Below, piece after piece: positions 8,452-16,843 of a stretch of DNA of 48,021 nt. The stretch covers positions 1 through 48,021 of the forward strand of contig JBPBPY010000507.1 in assembly GCA_050954505.1 (NCBI GenBank). Reading direction: 5' to 3'. Position numbers and translations under genes: made by a program. The notes beneath the pieces were generated by a model that saw only the letters and a list, made by a program, of their open reading frames with translations, searched no databases and was not told where the DNA came from. Within the stretch, counting starts at the first letter, position 1. The number at the start of each line of letters is the position of its first letter. Source of the DNA: JAQGMO01 sp050954505 (GTDB lineage Bacteria > Pseudomonadota > Gammaproteobacteria > Burkholderiales > Burkholderiaceae_D).

Positions 8452-10422
8452 TCACGCAAAGGCTTGGCCAACAGAGGGCGCGCTGGAACCGGGCTTGGCA
8501 GCGCCGGGCAAATGCAGTGCTGCACTGAGCAACGGGGTCACATGTTTCTGGTAGAACGCCGGGTATGTTTTCAGCTGCATCAGCAGGCGCGGTTTCAAGG
8601 CAGGCAAAAACTGCTGGCGAAACAATTCGATTTCCGCGTGGCGCTGCTGCGCCGAGAGTTTAAGCCGGGAAGCCAGCATGGATTTGACTGTCAGGAAATA
8701 ATAAGGGGTGGCCGGACATTCGGGTGTCATCGAGGGCAGGATCTTGCAGAGTACTGCACTCCAGACCTGATACGAGCGGGTCTCGAAGATCCGGTCATCG
8801 CTGGCAATATTAAGAATCTGCACATCCACGGCCAGCACATGTTGACTGTTGCACCACCACTGCAGCAGGGCAGACGCTGCTTCATTGACCAGCGCGGCAT
8901 TTGGCTCTTCCTGCAGGCGGTCCTTCAAATGCATCAGCCCCATGCGCAAGCGCTTGAGGTCTGGTTCATTTTCCAGAATGTGGATCAGCGCCACAGGATG
9001 CGGCGGCAGCTGCAGCCTCATGCGGTCAAATTCGACGGCGTCGCCAATGATCCGGGTTCGGACCCGCGATTCACTGGCAATTTCCTTTGCCTGCTCAATG
9101 ATTCTTGCGCTGGCCATGGCGCAGAAGGCATTGCTGCCACCGGCTTCACTGGCCTGCTTGCGCGCCAGCCGCGCCAACTGGCGCTTTGCCTGCGCCGAGG
9201 TGTCGAGCTCGCGCAGCGCTTGCCGGCAGTCGCTGCGAAACGCGCTGGAAAATACCGATGGACGCTGGCTGTAGCAACCGTACAAACGGTCAATCGGTAT
9301 GTCGTTCCTGGCAAGCAGATCGAGGACATCGATGATTCCCTTTGAAATCAAATTCGACGGCTGAAATTCCGTCATGTCCTGGGCAAATGCAGTACGCAAG
9401 TCCGTACTTTGCGCCAGTACCCTGGAAAAATCGACAGTCAGTTCGGCAAGCTGATGTGCCAGATCCTTGCTGTACAACCCCTTGGTCAGATATCTCGATG
9501 ACTTCGGAAATGCAGCCTCGCTGCGAAAAACTGCCGTCTTTTCGTCGGCCCAGCCGTCTTCGACAATATCGAGCCCATCGCCATGCGGCTGCGCCAGCGC
9601 CGCCGCACCGTCAGTCAGGTCCAGGCTCAGAATTTCCAGCCAGACGTGGTCACCGGCTTCGCCGCAGCGCAGCAGTTGCGCGATCATCCGGTCGGTGTCA
9701 CCAGCCGAAAGTCCTTGCGGGTTGGCACTGGCCGGTTGATCCCGGTGCATGCCCTCATCGATCATTGCCAGCGCTGTCAAGTCGGCGCACTGGGCATTCT
9801 TGCTCAGCAGTGAAACCGCTGCGCAGACCAATGTCTGCAGCACGTGAAAGCGGTGCCGGTCTTCCACCTGCAGCTGCATGAGCCGCTGTCGCAAGGACGC
9901 CGGCCACAGCCCATGCCAGCAACTGGCCGGGAGATGAAAGGCGCGTACCAACTCGATGATCAAGGCCCGCTTGGCGCTATTGTAGGCGCTGATCTGGAAC
10001 TGGCTCTCCTTTTGGTTCGCAGCATTGTTGCATGCACCGAGGAACATGTCATGAGATACCGCTTCGATGCTGCGCTGCGCAGTCATCAGGCTTTCGGCAC
10101 TGAGAGGGGAGAGCGGCGGCCGATTGGTCAGCACCCGCAACAGCCGGTAGGCGGCTTGTTTCACCAGAGCCTGCTCCGCGATCGTCGCCGGTCTGGCCGA
10201 CTGCCGGTCAAACAGCTCGCCGACCAGCGTGGCGGCATTCCTGCCATTGGCCAGCAGCGCTGCGCCATGCGGCTGTACCGCAGGTTCCCGGGCCTCTGTA
10301 TCCGTGGCCTGCGCCATGGAAGGTGGTTGGCTGCGTTGAGCAGGAAACGCCGATGGCGGCGAATTGTCGAGGTGGCCAGCCGGCGTGTTGTGATACGCCG
10401 GCAAGCGCGATGGCAAAGGCAT
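8452..10422 (-). CDS. Unknown 656-aa protein; candidate type III secreted effector
   Basis: I recognise no family. The first 60 residues (MPLPSRLPAYHNTPAG onward) are rich in Pro, Ser, Ala and Gln, with Leu3/Pro4 and no acidic residue in the first 12, as in effectors of HrpL-controlled type III systems. The rest appears helical throughout, with no signal peptide, no membrane segment and no visible catalytic motif; it includes WLEILSLDLTDG and DVLDLLARNDIPIDRLYG. The ATG at 10422 is the farthest start in frame and has only a weak AAGAGA upstream. A hrp-box-like promoter lies at 10519-10546, giving a leader of about 90 nt. It is transcribed alone, downstream of but separate from the dehydrogenase operon. 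Effector status is inference from promoter and N-terminus. Confidence 0.72.
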   Translation of the reverse strand: MPLPSRLPAYHNTPAGHLDNSPPSAFPAQRSQPPSMAQATDTEAREPAVQPHGAALLANGRNAATLVGELFDRQSARPATIAEQALVKQAAYRLLRVLTNRPPLSPLSAESLMTAQRSIEAVSHDMFLGACNNAANQKESQFQISAYNSAKRALIIELVRAFHLPASCWHGLWPASLRQRLMQLQVEDRHRFHVLQTLVCAAVSLLSKNAQCADLTALAMIDEGMHRDQPASANPQGLSAGDTDRMIAQLLRCGEAGDHVWLEILSLDLTDGAAALAQPHGDGLDIVEDGWADEKTAVFRSEAAFPKSSRYLTKGLYSKDLAHQLAELTVDFSRVLAQSTDLRTAFAQDMTEFQPSNLISKGIIDVLDLLARNDIPIDRLYGCYSQRPSVFSSAFRSDCRQALRELDTSAQAKRQLARLARKQASEAGGSNAFCAMASARIIEQAKEIASESRVRTRIIGDAVEFDRMRLQLPPHPVALIHILENEPDLKRLRMGLMHLKDRLQEEPNAALVNEAASALLQWWCNSQHVLAVDVQILNIASDDRIFETRSYQVWSAVLCKILPSMTPECPATPYYFLTVKSMLASRLKLSAQQRHAEIELFRQQFLPALKPRLLMQLKTYPAFYQKHVTPLLSAALHLPGAAKPGSSAPSVGQAFA

Positions 10423-10518
10423 GGATGAGTCTCTTGAAAGCGGCGTTGCCGTCGCCTTGAGCCACCTTGGAGAATTCCTGGACTTCAGCTGTTCGGCACG
10501 GCGGCAAAGGCACGTTCA

Positions 10519-10546
10519 TGAGTGCTGCGAGCGCCCAATTGGTTCC
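10519..10546 (-). promoter_or_regulatory. hrp box (HrpL-type ECF promoter) of the 656-aa gene
   Basis: Read on the minus strand: GGAACC (10546-10541), 15-nt spacer, GCACTCA (10525-10519). This matches the hrp box GGAACC-N15/16-CCACnnA except at the first base of the -10 block. The 12-mer ATGGAACCAATT around the -35 recurs in the candidate box at 36442-36470. Confidence 0.72.
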
Positions 10547-10573
10547 ATCGCCGGCGCCTTCCGGCCAGTGTCA

Positions 10574-11920
10574 TTACTCGATGAGTTTCCCGCTCAGTGC
10601 GTGCGCAGGCAAGGTGCCGGAACGCCCGGCTGCAAGCGACGACTCGGTGACCGGCGCCACCGGCAGCGATGTCTTGCGGATCCTGGCCACCTGCGCCGCA
10701 GTGGCCGTGGCTCCCTGATTGCCCCAGCTGGTCTGGATGAAGCTGACCACCTGCGCCACCTGTTCATCGCTGAGCATGTCGGCATAAGGTGCCATGGTCA
10801 GCGCCGACGGCGCAGTCCTGGTGGCTGGTACGGCGCCACCGGAGAGCACGATCTTGATCGCCGAGCTGGGGTCGCGGGTCTGCAGCACGGCATTGCCGGC
10901 CAGCGCAGGGAAGGCCTTGGTGTAGCCATTGCCATCGCTGCGGTGGCAGCCGGCGCATTTGTCGAGATAGAGGTGTGCACCCGCGCTGCCGATGACGCCG
11001 TTGTAAAGTGCCGTGCCCACCTTGGGGTCGGCCACGAAGGGCTTGGCTGCCTCCTTGCCGGGTGCCAGCGACTTGAGATACCTGGCAATGCTGGCAAGGT
11101 CATCATTGCTCATGTACTGCATCGAGTGCACCACCACGTCATTCATGGCACCAAACGAGGCAGTGTGATCGTTGCGGCCGGTCTTCAGGAATGCCACGAT
11201 ATCCTGTTCTTTCCAACGCGCCAGCCCGCCGCCATGTTCATTGCGCAGCGATGGCACTTCCCAGCCGTCGATGGCAGCACCACCGGCAAGGAAGTCGCTG
11301 TTGCCGTTGCCGGTCAACGCTTTTTCCTGCAAGCCGACGCCGCGCGCGGTGTGGCAGGCTCCGCAATGTCCCAGGCCTTCGACCAGGTAGGCGCCGCGCT
11401 GGATCTGCATGTCGGCATCGGCCTTGGGCACGAACGGTTGTGGCGTCGGTGCGAATACCCAGCGCCAGACTGTCAGTGGAAAACGCATGGACAGCGGCCA
11501 TGGAATGTCGGCCTTGCGGTTCGGTGTGTCCGCGGCCGCGACACCATGCATAAAGTAGGCGTACAGGGCCTTCATGTCGCCTTCGGAAAGCCGCGAGTAC
11601 GAGGGGTAGGGCATGGCTGGATAGACGGTATAGCCTTCCTTGGTCACGCCGGTGCGCATGAGGCGATTGAAGTCATCGAAACTCCAGTTGCCGATGCCAT
11701 GCTCCTTGTCGGGCGTGATGTTGGTGGCGTACACCTTGCCGATCGGCGTGGCCATGGCCAGGCCGCCGGCATAGGGTTTGCCCTTGCCGACACTGTGGCA
11801 GGCAATGCAGTCGCCCGCTTTTGCCAGGTACTCGCCCTGCTTGATCAGTTGGCCGTTGCTGTCGGCAGCCAGGCTGGCGCCAGCGCCGAACAAACCCAGA
11901 ACCAGGACCGTGCTGTGCAT
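10574..11920 (-). CDS. Triheme cytochrome c subunit of a membrane-bound dehydrogenase
   Basis: The 448-aa product has three CxxCH heme sites: CIACHS near the N-terminus of the mature protein, CGACHT in the middle and CAGCHR in the C-terminal domain. This is the layout of gluconate 2-dehydrogenase / alcohol dehydrogenase cytochrome c subunits, which pass electrons from the flavoprotein to ubiquinone. A signal peptide ends ...GAGASLAADS. The start is uncertain. The ATG at 11920 gives the usual family length but has almost no basic n-region and no clear ribosome-binding site. The frame is open to an ATG at 12170, 8 nt past the stop of the upstream GMC gene, which would add 83 low-complexity residues. 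It is the third gene of the operon. Confidence 0.88.
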   Translation of the reverse strand: MHSTVLVLGLFGAGASLAADSNGQLIKQGEYLAKAGDCIACHSVGKGKPYAGGLAMATPIGKVYATNITPDKEHGIGNWSFDDFNRLMRTGVTKEGYTVYPAMPYPSYSRLSEGDMKALYAYFMHGVAAADTPNRKADIPWPLSMRFPLTVWRWVFAPTPQPFVPKADADMQIQRGAYLVEGLGHCGACHTARGVGLQEKALTGNGNSDFLAGGAAIDGWEVPSLRNEHGGGLARWKEQDIVAFLKTGRNDHTASFGAMNDVVVHSMQYMSNDDLASIARYLKSLAPGKEAAKPFVADPKVGTALYNGVIGSAGAHLYLDKCAGCHRSDGNGYTKAFPALAGNAVLQTRDPSSAIKIVLSGGAVPATRTAPSALTMAPYADMLSDEQVAQVVSFIQTSWGNQGATATAAQVARIRKTSLPVAPVTESSLAAGRSGTLPAHALSGKLIE

Positions 11921-12177
11921 GAATTGCTGCAGCCGCCGAGCCGGTGTTTCAACAGCCCTCGCTTGGCTGGACTGGATCCGGTGTGCCGGGTGACTTCGAT
12001 GGATCGAACGACGTGATTGAACCGGTTCAATCAAAGGGTCCCGGTGCCGAACCTGGCTGGTTTGGCTGGTATGGCTGGTTCTGCTGGCTTCGCCCAGCTT
12101 GCAGGAATCACGCAGCGGCGAGCGAAACGATTGCGCGAAGACACGCATGCGGTTGAATTGGTTTTTCATGGATGTGC
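11921..12177 (-). other. Leader or in-frame extension between GMC and cytochrome genes
   Basis: This stretch reads as an open frame continuous with the cytochrome gene but encodes Ser/Thr/Arg/Gln-rich sequence unlike a signal peptide. It contains repeated (A)CCAGCCA/TGGCTGG triplet-like runs (about 12052-12084) and an 18-bp perfect palindrome at 12015-12032. It may be a long leader between cistrons or a diverged N-terminal extension. Confidence 0.5.
12015..12032. repeat. Perfect 18-bp palindrome
   Basis: GATTGAACCGGTTCAATC is a perfect inverted repeat with no loop, located inside the dehydrogenase operon upstream of the cytochrome gene. It could be an operator-like site or be chance. No T-run follows, so it is not a terminator. 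Confidence 0.6.
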
Positions 12178-13956
12178 TCAGGCGTCGACCAGGGGCCGGG
12201 GATCTTTCAGGTATTGCTCGCGAATGGCCTTGGCTGACCAGTAGGTCAGTGCGGTAGCCAGGCCGGTCGGGTTGTAGCCGATGCCGACCGGGAAGACGCT
12301 GGCGCCGACGGCAAAGACGTTGTGCACATCCCAGCTCTGCAGATAGCGGTTCAGTACGCTGATCTTCGGGTCGGTGCCCATGGCGGTGCCGCCGGCCCAA
12401 TGGGTGGTCTGGTAATTGCGCAAGTCGAAGTGGTCGCCGAAGTTCTTCACCGAGACATTGGTCGAGGTCGGGTTCATGGCCCGCGCGACTGCCATCATCT
12501 TGTCGGTGACATAGCGGCTCATCTTGATGTCGTTGTCTTTCCAGTCGAAGGTAAAGCGCAGCAGCTTCTGGCCGAACTGGTCGGTATAGGTGGGGTCGAG
12601 ATCGACATAGCAGTCGCGGTAGACCATGTTGGCGCCGTGGACGTCGAACGAGACGAAATTGAGGTAGCTGTCCTTGACCGCATTCTTCCACTTCAAACCC
12701 CAGCCTGGCGTACCGGTCGGCACCGGAATGCCGGCGATCGGTTTCACGCCGGCCGGATTGCACCAGGCCGGCGACCCACCGACGAAGCCGAGCGGGCCAT
12801 GGTCGAAATTGTCGCCATTGTAGTCATCGACGGCGACCGAATTGCCGCCCGAACCGATGAAGGGATTGGTGTTGGTATCAAGCGGGAAGAACGACTGTAC
12901 GGTGGACATGGTCTGGTAGGCGATGTTGCGGCCGACCACGCCTTCATTGGCAACCGGGTCGTAGGGTTTGCCGATGCCGGAGACCAGGAACAGATGGGCA
13001 TTGTTGTAGGCGAAGGTGCTGGCAATGACCAGTGCCGCCGGTTGTTCGACCGTCTTGCCATCGGCATTGACATAGGTGACGCCGGTGGCTTTTTTCCTGC
13101 TGCTGTCGAGGTCGATTCGCAGCACATTGCAGTTGGCGCGCAATTCGAAATTCGATGCCAGGCGCAGGGCCGGCAGGATGTTGACGTTGGGCGAAGCCTT
13201 GGAATAGTTGTAGCAGGCATAGCCGGAACAAAAGCCGCAGAAATTGCACGGCCCCATCTGGCAGCCATACGGATTGGTGTAGGGCTGCGAAGCATTCGAC
13301 GACGACGACACGAACGGATGCAAGCCCGCTTCCTTGGCCGCCTTGCCGAACAGATGCGCCGTGTACGGCACTTTTTGCGGCGGCAGGGGATAGTTGTCGG
13401 AGCGGTCGGCTTCAAAGTAATTGCCTTCCCCGACCACCTGGCCCTTGACACGATAGGCCACGCCCGAGGTGCCGAAGACCTTTTCGACAAAGTCGAAATG
13501 GGGTTCGAGTTCTTCATAGCTGACGCCGAAATCCTGGATCGTCATGCCCTCCGGGATGAACTTCTTGCCATAGCGCGTTTCGTAATGGCTGCGCAGCTTG
13601 AGTTCTTCCGGCAGCACGCGCCAGTGCTGGCCCGACCAGTGCAGGCCGGCGCCACCGACGCCGGTGCCCGGCTTGAAGGCGCCGATCTGGCGGTACGGCA
13701 CTGCCGTGTCGGCAACCGCATGGCGAAAGGTGAAGGACCCTTTGGCCAGGTTCTGGAACAGCTTGCTGCGCTGGATATAGGTCAGCTCATCGATGGTCTT
13801 CGGATACGCGCCATCGGGATAGGTGTCGCGGTATTCGCCGCGCTCCAGCGCCAGCACGTTGAGGCCCGCTTCGACCAATTCCTTGGCCATGATGGCACCG
13901 GTCCAGCCAAAGCCGACGATAACCACATCGACAGCTTTCATTTTCAAATCAGACAT
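12178..13956 (-). CDS. GMC-family FAD-dependent dehydrogenase, large subunit (gluconate 2-dehydrogenase type)
   Basis: The 592-aa flavoprotein carries the Rossmann FAD motif VVIVGFGWTGAIMAKEL (residues 11-27) followed by an acidic strand end (LERG). The second FAD/GMC stretch is GTGVGGAGLHWSGQ, and the C-terminal active-site block has THWAGGTAMGTDP and GIGYNPTGLATAL. A Cys-rich stretch at residues 232-248 (C232, C237, C240, C243, C248) resembles the region that binds a 3Fe-4S cluster in FAD-glucose dehydrogenase of Burkholderia. With the downstream cytochrome and upstream small subunit it forms a periplasmic three-component sugar/aldonate or alcohol dehydrogenase; the substrate is not determined by sequence. 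It has no own signal peptide and probably rides with the Tat-exported small subunit. Confidence 0.92.
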   Translation of the reverse strand: MSDLKMKAVDVVIVGFGWTGAIMAKELVEAGLNVLALERGEYRDTYPDGAYPKTIDELTYIQRSKLFQNLAKGSFTFRHAVADTAVPYRQIGAFKPGTGVGGAGLHWSGQHWRVLPEELKLRSHYETRYGKKFIPEGMTIQDFGVSYEELEPHFDFVEKVFGTSGVAYRVKGQVVGEGNYFEADRSDNYPLPPQKVPYTAHLFGKAAKEAGLHPFVSSSSNASQPYTNPYGCQMGPCNFCGFCSGYACYNYSKASPNVNILPALRLASNFELRANCNVLRIDLDSSRKKATGVTYVNADGKTVEQPAALVIASTFAYNNAHLFLVSGIGKPYDPVANEGVVGRNIAYQTMSTVQSFFPLDTNTNPFIGSGGNSVAVDDYNGDNFDHGPLGFVGGSPAWCNPAGVKPIAGIPVPTGTPGWGLKWKNAVKDSYLNFVSFDVHGANMVYRDCYVDLDPTYTDQFGQKLLRFTFDWKDNDIKMSRYVTDKMMAVARAMNPTSTNVSVKNFGDHFDLRNYQTTHWAGGTAMGTDPKISVLNRYLQSWDVHNVFAVGASVFPVGIGYNPTGLATALTYWSAKAIREQYLKDPRPLVDA

Positions 13957-13994
13957 GAATACGCTTTCCTGTTCTTGTTGCAGTAGCAGCCGGA

Positions 13995-14687
13995 TCAGGC
14001 GATGGTGGCTGGAGGCAGCGGATATTTCCTGCCGTACTGCTCGACCCAGTCCATGTAATCGGCGCGCGCGCCGGGAAAGCCGATCATTTTCCAGGCCGCC
14101 ATGTCCTTGTTGCCGCCGTGGACAGGGTCGCAGAAATAACCTTCCCTGGTGTTTTGCAGCAGCTGGCCAAAGAACGTCTTTGCCGGCACTTCGCCAATAT
14201 CGAGCGTGCCTTTTTCCAGTTCGCCGATCAGTGCATCACGCTGGGCCGAATCGAGATCTGCAAACAGCTTGCCGAGTTTTTTTTGCGTCGCCTGGTTCAG
14301 TCCTGCCAGCGCGCTGCGATACAGGTCGCGTGGGCTCATGTGGAATTGATAGCCGAACTGTTCAGGCGAGGGCACAAAGGGCGCCTGCATGTACCAGAGC
14401 GCGCCGTAGGCATAGGGCGTGCCCATTTGCCGGTCGATGAATTCATGCACGCCCGCCTGCAATGCGCCGGGGCCTGCAGCGTCGACGGGAATCAGGCGAT
14501 CAACCAGTGCCATCAGCGTGGTCCATTCCTGGTCGTTGAAATAGCTGGGTTGATAGACCTTCTGGTCTGGCGCCAGCGCAGTGGCCACACCTGCTGCGCC
14601 ACCGGCCAGCAAAGCGACAGCCGGTCCTGCCACCGCTGCCTTGCGCAGGAAATTGCGGCGCTGCGGGGAAATGCCAATGATTTTCAT
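13995..14687 (-). CDS. Gluconate 2-dehydrogenase subunit 3 family protein (Tat-exported small subunit)
   Basis: The 230-aa protein begins with a twin-arginine signal (SPQRRNFLRKAAVAGPAV followed by a hydrophobic Ala/Gly core). The mature part (QPSYFNDQEWTTLMALVDRL, HEFIDRQMG, FADLDSAQRDALI) is typical of the gamma/subunit-3 family. These subunits chaperone the GMC catalytic subunit through the Tat pathway as a complex. It is the first gene of the operon, 38 bp upstream of the GMC gene. The start at 14687 is fixed by the Tat signal position. Confidence 0.9.
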   Translation of the reverse strand: MKIIGISPQRRNFLRKAAVAGPAVALLAGGAAGVATALAPDQKVYQPSYFNDQEWTTLMALVDRLIPVDAAGPGALQAGVHEFIDRQMGTPYAYGALWYMQAPFVPSPEQFGYQFHMSPRDLYRSALAGLNQATQKKLGKLFADLDSAQRDALIGELEKGTLDIGEVPAKTFFGQLLQNTREGYFCDPVHGGNKDMAAWKMIGFPGARADYMDWVEQYGRKYPLPPATIA

Positions 14688-15003
14688 GCAAAGCCTTTAG
14701 GGTATTGACGAGGGCATTGGTCTGCTGCGCGTCTCAAGGGAAAGGACGTGCAAAACCAATGCGATGGCATCAGCCATGAGCGGACATTGTTACATCTTTT
14801 TAAGATTTGTGAAGTTGCGTGAATTTTTATGCTTAAAAATTCAGCAATGAAACGGCGGTGCCGCACAAGAAATCCGCGCAGAAATCCTGCGCGGATTCGA
14901 TCCCGCTTTGCACGTCATGAGAGCTTGAATTGCCGGCGAATGTCTTGACGCAGCGTGTGCCCACGCAAGACGCGTCAAGATCATGCGGGTGGAAGAATGG
15001 GGA
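14688..15003. other. Intergenic region with an 11-bp perfect hairpin
   Basis: The AT-rich part 14780-14845 is the likely promoter area of the dehydrogenase operon (minus strand). A perfect 11-bp inverted repeat (arms 14871-14881 and 14887-14897, loop 5 nt) lies beyond it. A weaker TTGACG...CGTCAA repeat lies at about 14946-14979, just downstream of the hydratase stop region. Neither is followed by a T-run on either strand. No gene is seen. Confidence 0.55.
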
Positions 15004-15792
15004 TCAGACGGTGTCGAGCCGCACTGACAGCAGCAGCCTGTCATCGAAGAAGGCCTCGGCATGGTCACCAGGTTTGACGGGATGAATGCCGTTGCTGGCG
15101 CCGGTCGATACCCATTGCAACGGCCGCAGCGTGGTGCCGCGATCGACCAGATTATTCACCAGGAACAGCAGCGCCGCCAGCGGTCCATCGGGAATGCGCG
15201 CCGCGTGTCCTTCGCCCACTGGCCGTGCATTGATGTACATGCTGGTACGCCAGGCCGATGGGTCGCGTGAAAAAAATCCCGGTAGTTCGGGGCCGATGAG
15301 AAGGGCGGTGTTGTTGCCAAAATCGCTGATCATTGCACCGGGACCAAGTGTGCCCAGCGTTGCCAAGGGGCTGCCGGCCACTTCAATGGCTGCATGGACG
15401 GAGGCAATGTAGGGGGCGAGCTGTTCCTGGCTGTCGAACCGCGTGTAAAGGGGGAATTGATCGTTGACCCGGATGGCAAATTCGGTTTCGGTGGCAGCGA
15501 TGCCGCCATCGATGATCCGTTCATTGGTGGTCTGCGCATCAGTACAAAGACGCAGGCGCTTGGCAAACACCGGGCCGGACAAACGTACATTCTTGTATTG
15601 GGCTTGCCAGGCAGGCGCGATCAATGCCACTTTCCAGGCCACCACCTGATCCGGCCAAGCGGCAATGGCAGCATCCTGCACCAGGTAGGCATCTTCCAGG
15701 GTCGGCGGGACTTCCCCACCCGGGAACGACAACAGCGCAGTGCCGTGCGTACGCGCCTGGCAAAATGCCTGGGCAATCTGGTCTGGGTTCAT
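15004..15792 (-). CDS. 2-keto-4-pentenoate hydratase / FAH-fold family protein
   Basis: The 262-aa protein has the order of the MhpD-like hydratase family: an N-terminal helical region (MNPDQIAQAFCQARTHG, DAYLVQDAAIA), a substrate-binding Lys in VVAWKVALIAP, the acidic metal-binding segment IAATETEFAIR (Glu pair), and the C-terminal WVSTGASNGIHPVKPGDHAE. These Mg/Mn-dependent enzymes hydrate 2-hydroxypenta-2,4-dienoate in meta-cleavage pathways or act as decarboxylase partners. No pathway genes adjoin it, so the physiological substrate is unknown. It sits between the dehydrogenase operon promoter and the hemerythrin gene and appears to be a single-gene unit. Confidence 0.82.
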   Translation of the reverse strand: MNPDQIAQAFCQARTHGTALLSFPGGEVPPTLEDAYLVQDAAIAAWPDQVVAWKVALIAPAWQAQYKNVRLSGPVFAKRLRLCTDAQTTNERIIDGGIAATETEFAIRVNDQFPLYTRFDSQEQLAPYIASVHAAIEVAGSPLATLGTLGPGAMISDFGNNTALLIGPELPGFFSRDPSAWRTSMYINARPVGEGHAARIPDGPLAALLFLVNNLVDRGTTLRPLQWVSTGASNGIHPVKPGDHAEAFFDDRLLLSVRLDTV

Positions 15793-15906
15793 GATCTGGT
15801 CCTGGTATGCCGGCCTGGAAGCAGGCGTAGGCGGACCTGGATTATTTCAGGATTCGGCAGCGTTTGTCGAATCGAATTGCAATGCCGAGGAACACAGCAC
15901 CAATGC

Positions 15907-15954
15907 AAAAACGGCGTTGCCATGACCAGTCAGACTGGTATTGGCAAAGCCGTT
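15907..15954 (-). terminator. Rho-independent terminator of the hemerythrin gene
   Basis: On the minus strand AACGGC pairs with GCCGTT, enclosing nested TTGCCA/TGGCAA and CCAGT/ACTGG arms, followed by TTTTT (15911-15907). It lies about 35 bp after the hemerythrin stop. Confidence 0.8.
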
Positions 15955-15990
15955 GCAGCATGTCTTCAGACAGGCGCGAAGCGCAAACGA

Positions 15991-16521
15991 TCAGGCGGCT
16001 GCCTTGACCTCTTCTTCGCGCGACTCGATTTCGGAACCCATGGCTTCGAGGTCGAGCTTGGCCTTGCGTACGCGCGGGAACATTTCTTCTTCCTCTTCCT
16101 TGACATGGTGCTCGATCTGTTCCGACAGCACCTTGACCTTGGCATCATAGAGATCATCGCCCGGTTCCATGGCCAACAGCTGTTCGATCAAATGCTTGGC
16201 GCCAGCATGTTCAACGATCGCTTCATCGACCTGGTCATGTTCCTTGCCATTGATCTTGGCGGCAGCCGGGTAAAAGATTTCTTCCTCGGCAATCATGTGC
16301 GCAGTCAGCGCCTGGCAGATTTCACCGACCAGTTTCTTCTTGCTGGCGGTGGCACGGTCGCCGAGTTTTTCATACGCTTCGAACTTGGCCTTGACTTCGG
16401 CATGTTCCTTGATCAGCAGGTTGATCGCATCGATCTGTGCGCTCAATTTGGCGTGTGTCGTAGCCGTGTTGGCTGTGGTTTTGTTTGCGGCTTTCTTTGA
16501 TGCGGTTGAAGTATCGAGCAT
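15991..16521 (-). CDS. Hemerythrin HHE cation-binding domain protein
   Basis: The 176-aa protein is a four-helix HHE-domain protein. Putative iron ligands are in INLLIKEHAEVK, LTAHMIAEEEIFYPAA (H...E spacing), IVEHAGAKHLIEQL and IEHHVKEEEEEMFPRV. Bacterial proteins of this kind bind a di-iron centre and are linked to oxygen, NO or oxidative-stress sensing or storage. A 30-residue Thr/Lys/Ala-rich N-terminus precedes the domain. The ATG at 16521 follows AAAGGA; the frame is open upstream but not homologous. It is monocistronic with its own terminator. Confidence 0.9.
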   Translation of the reverse strand: MLDTSTASKKAANKTTANTATTHAKLSAQIDAINLLIKEHAEVKAKFEAYEKLGDRATASKKKLVGEICQALTAHMIAEEEIFYPAAAKINGKEHDQVDEAIVEHAGAKHLIEQLLAMEPGDDLYDAKVKVLSEQIEHHVKEEEEEMFPRVRKAKLDLEAMGSEIESREEEVKAAA

Positions 16522-16843
16522 GGTAAATCCTTTCAGTTGCCTGGCTTGCGGACAAAGTCGCGCTGGCGGGGTTGAGCAATCAAACTGGCGTTTGGGATCG
16601 GCAATGAATTGCCATGTGTTCAAGATAACCTGCCAAGCGGGATCGCGGTATAGGCGATGCACCCAAGCTGCTGTAGGAGCTTGGGAGACAGGACGCAAGC
16701 CAATTTCCTACCAATAAAAAACTGAATCCTTCGGTGCGGGATATTATTTCAATACTTCACCTATTAATGGGAGTTACCGAACAACGTGCGCCACTGTACG
16801 AAAAAAACTGTCATTTTGAACTTTTTAAGTTTCGGCGCCACTC
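16522..16843. other. Intergenic promoter region at the left edge of the accessory block
   Basis: This divergent region holds the hemerythrin promoter (minus strand) and the leader of the RyR-like gene. GC content falls markedly from about 16715 rightwards, which I take as the left limit of the acquired segment. No tRNA end or direct repeat of tRNA-Met was recognised here. Confidence 0.5.
16770..16797 (+). promoter_or_regulatory. Weak hrp-box-like element before the RyR-like gene
   Basis: GGAGTT (16770-16775), a 15-nt spacer and CCACTGT (16791-16797). Spacing and the GGA/CCAC cores agree with a hrp box, but two -35 bases and the final A of the -10 block differ. It is about 47 nt upstream of the ATG. 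It is listed because the neighbours have much better boxes. Confidence 0.3.

Noticed and set aside
8437..9345. 302-aa plus-strand frame
   Set aside because: It is antisense to the 656-aa protein, has no recognisable motif, and is explained by GC-rich codon structure on the other strand.
12322..13986. 554-aa plus-strand frame opposite the GMC gene
   Set aside because: It is a shadow of a well-conserved flavoprotein. The His/Arg/Gly/Val-heavy composition is typical of antisense frames in GC-rich DNA.
14871..14897. Intrinsic terminator
   Set aside because: The 11-bp hairpin is perfect but no T-run follows on either strand, so it is listed only as a hairpin.
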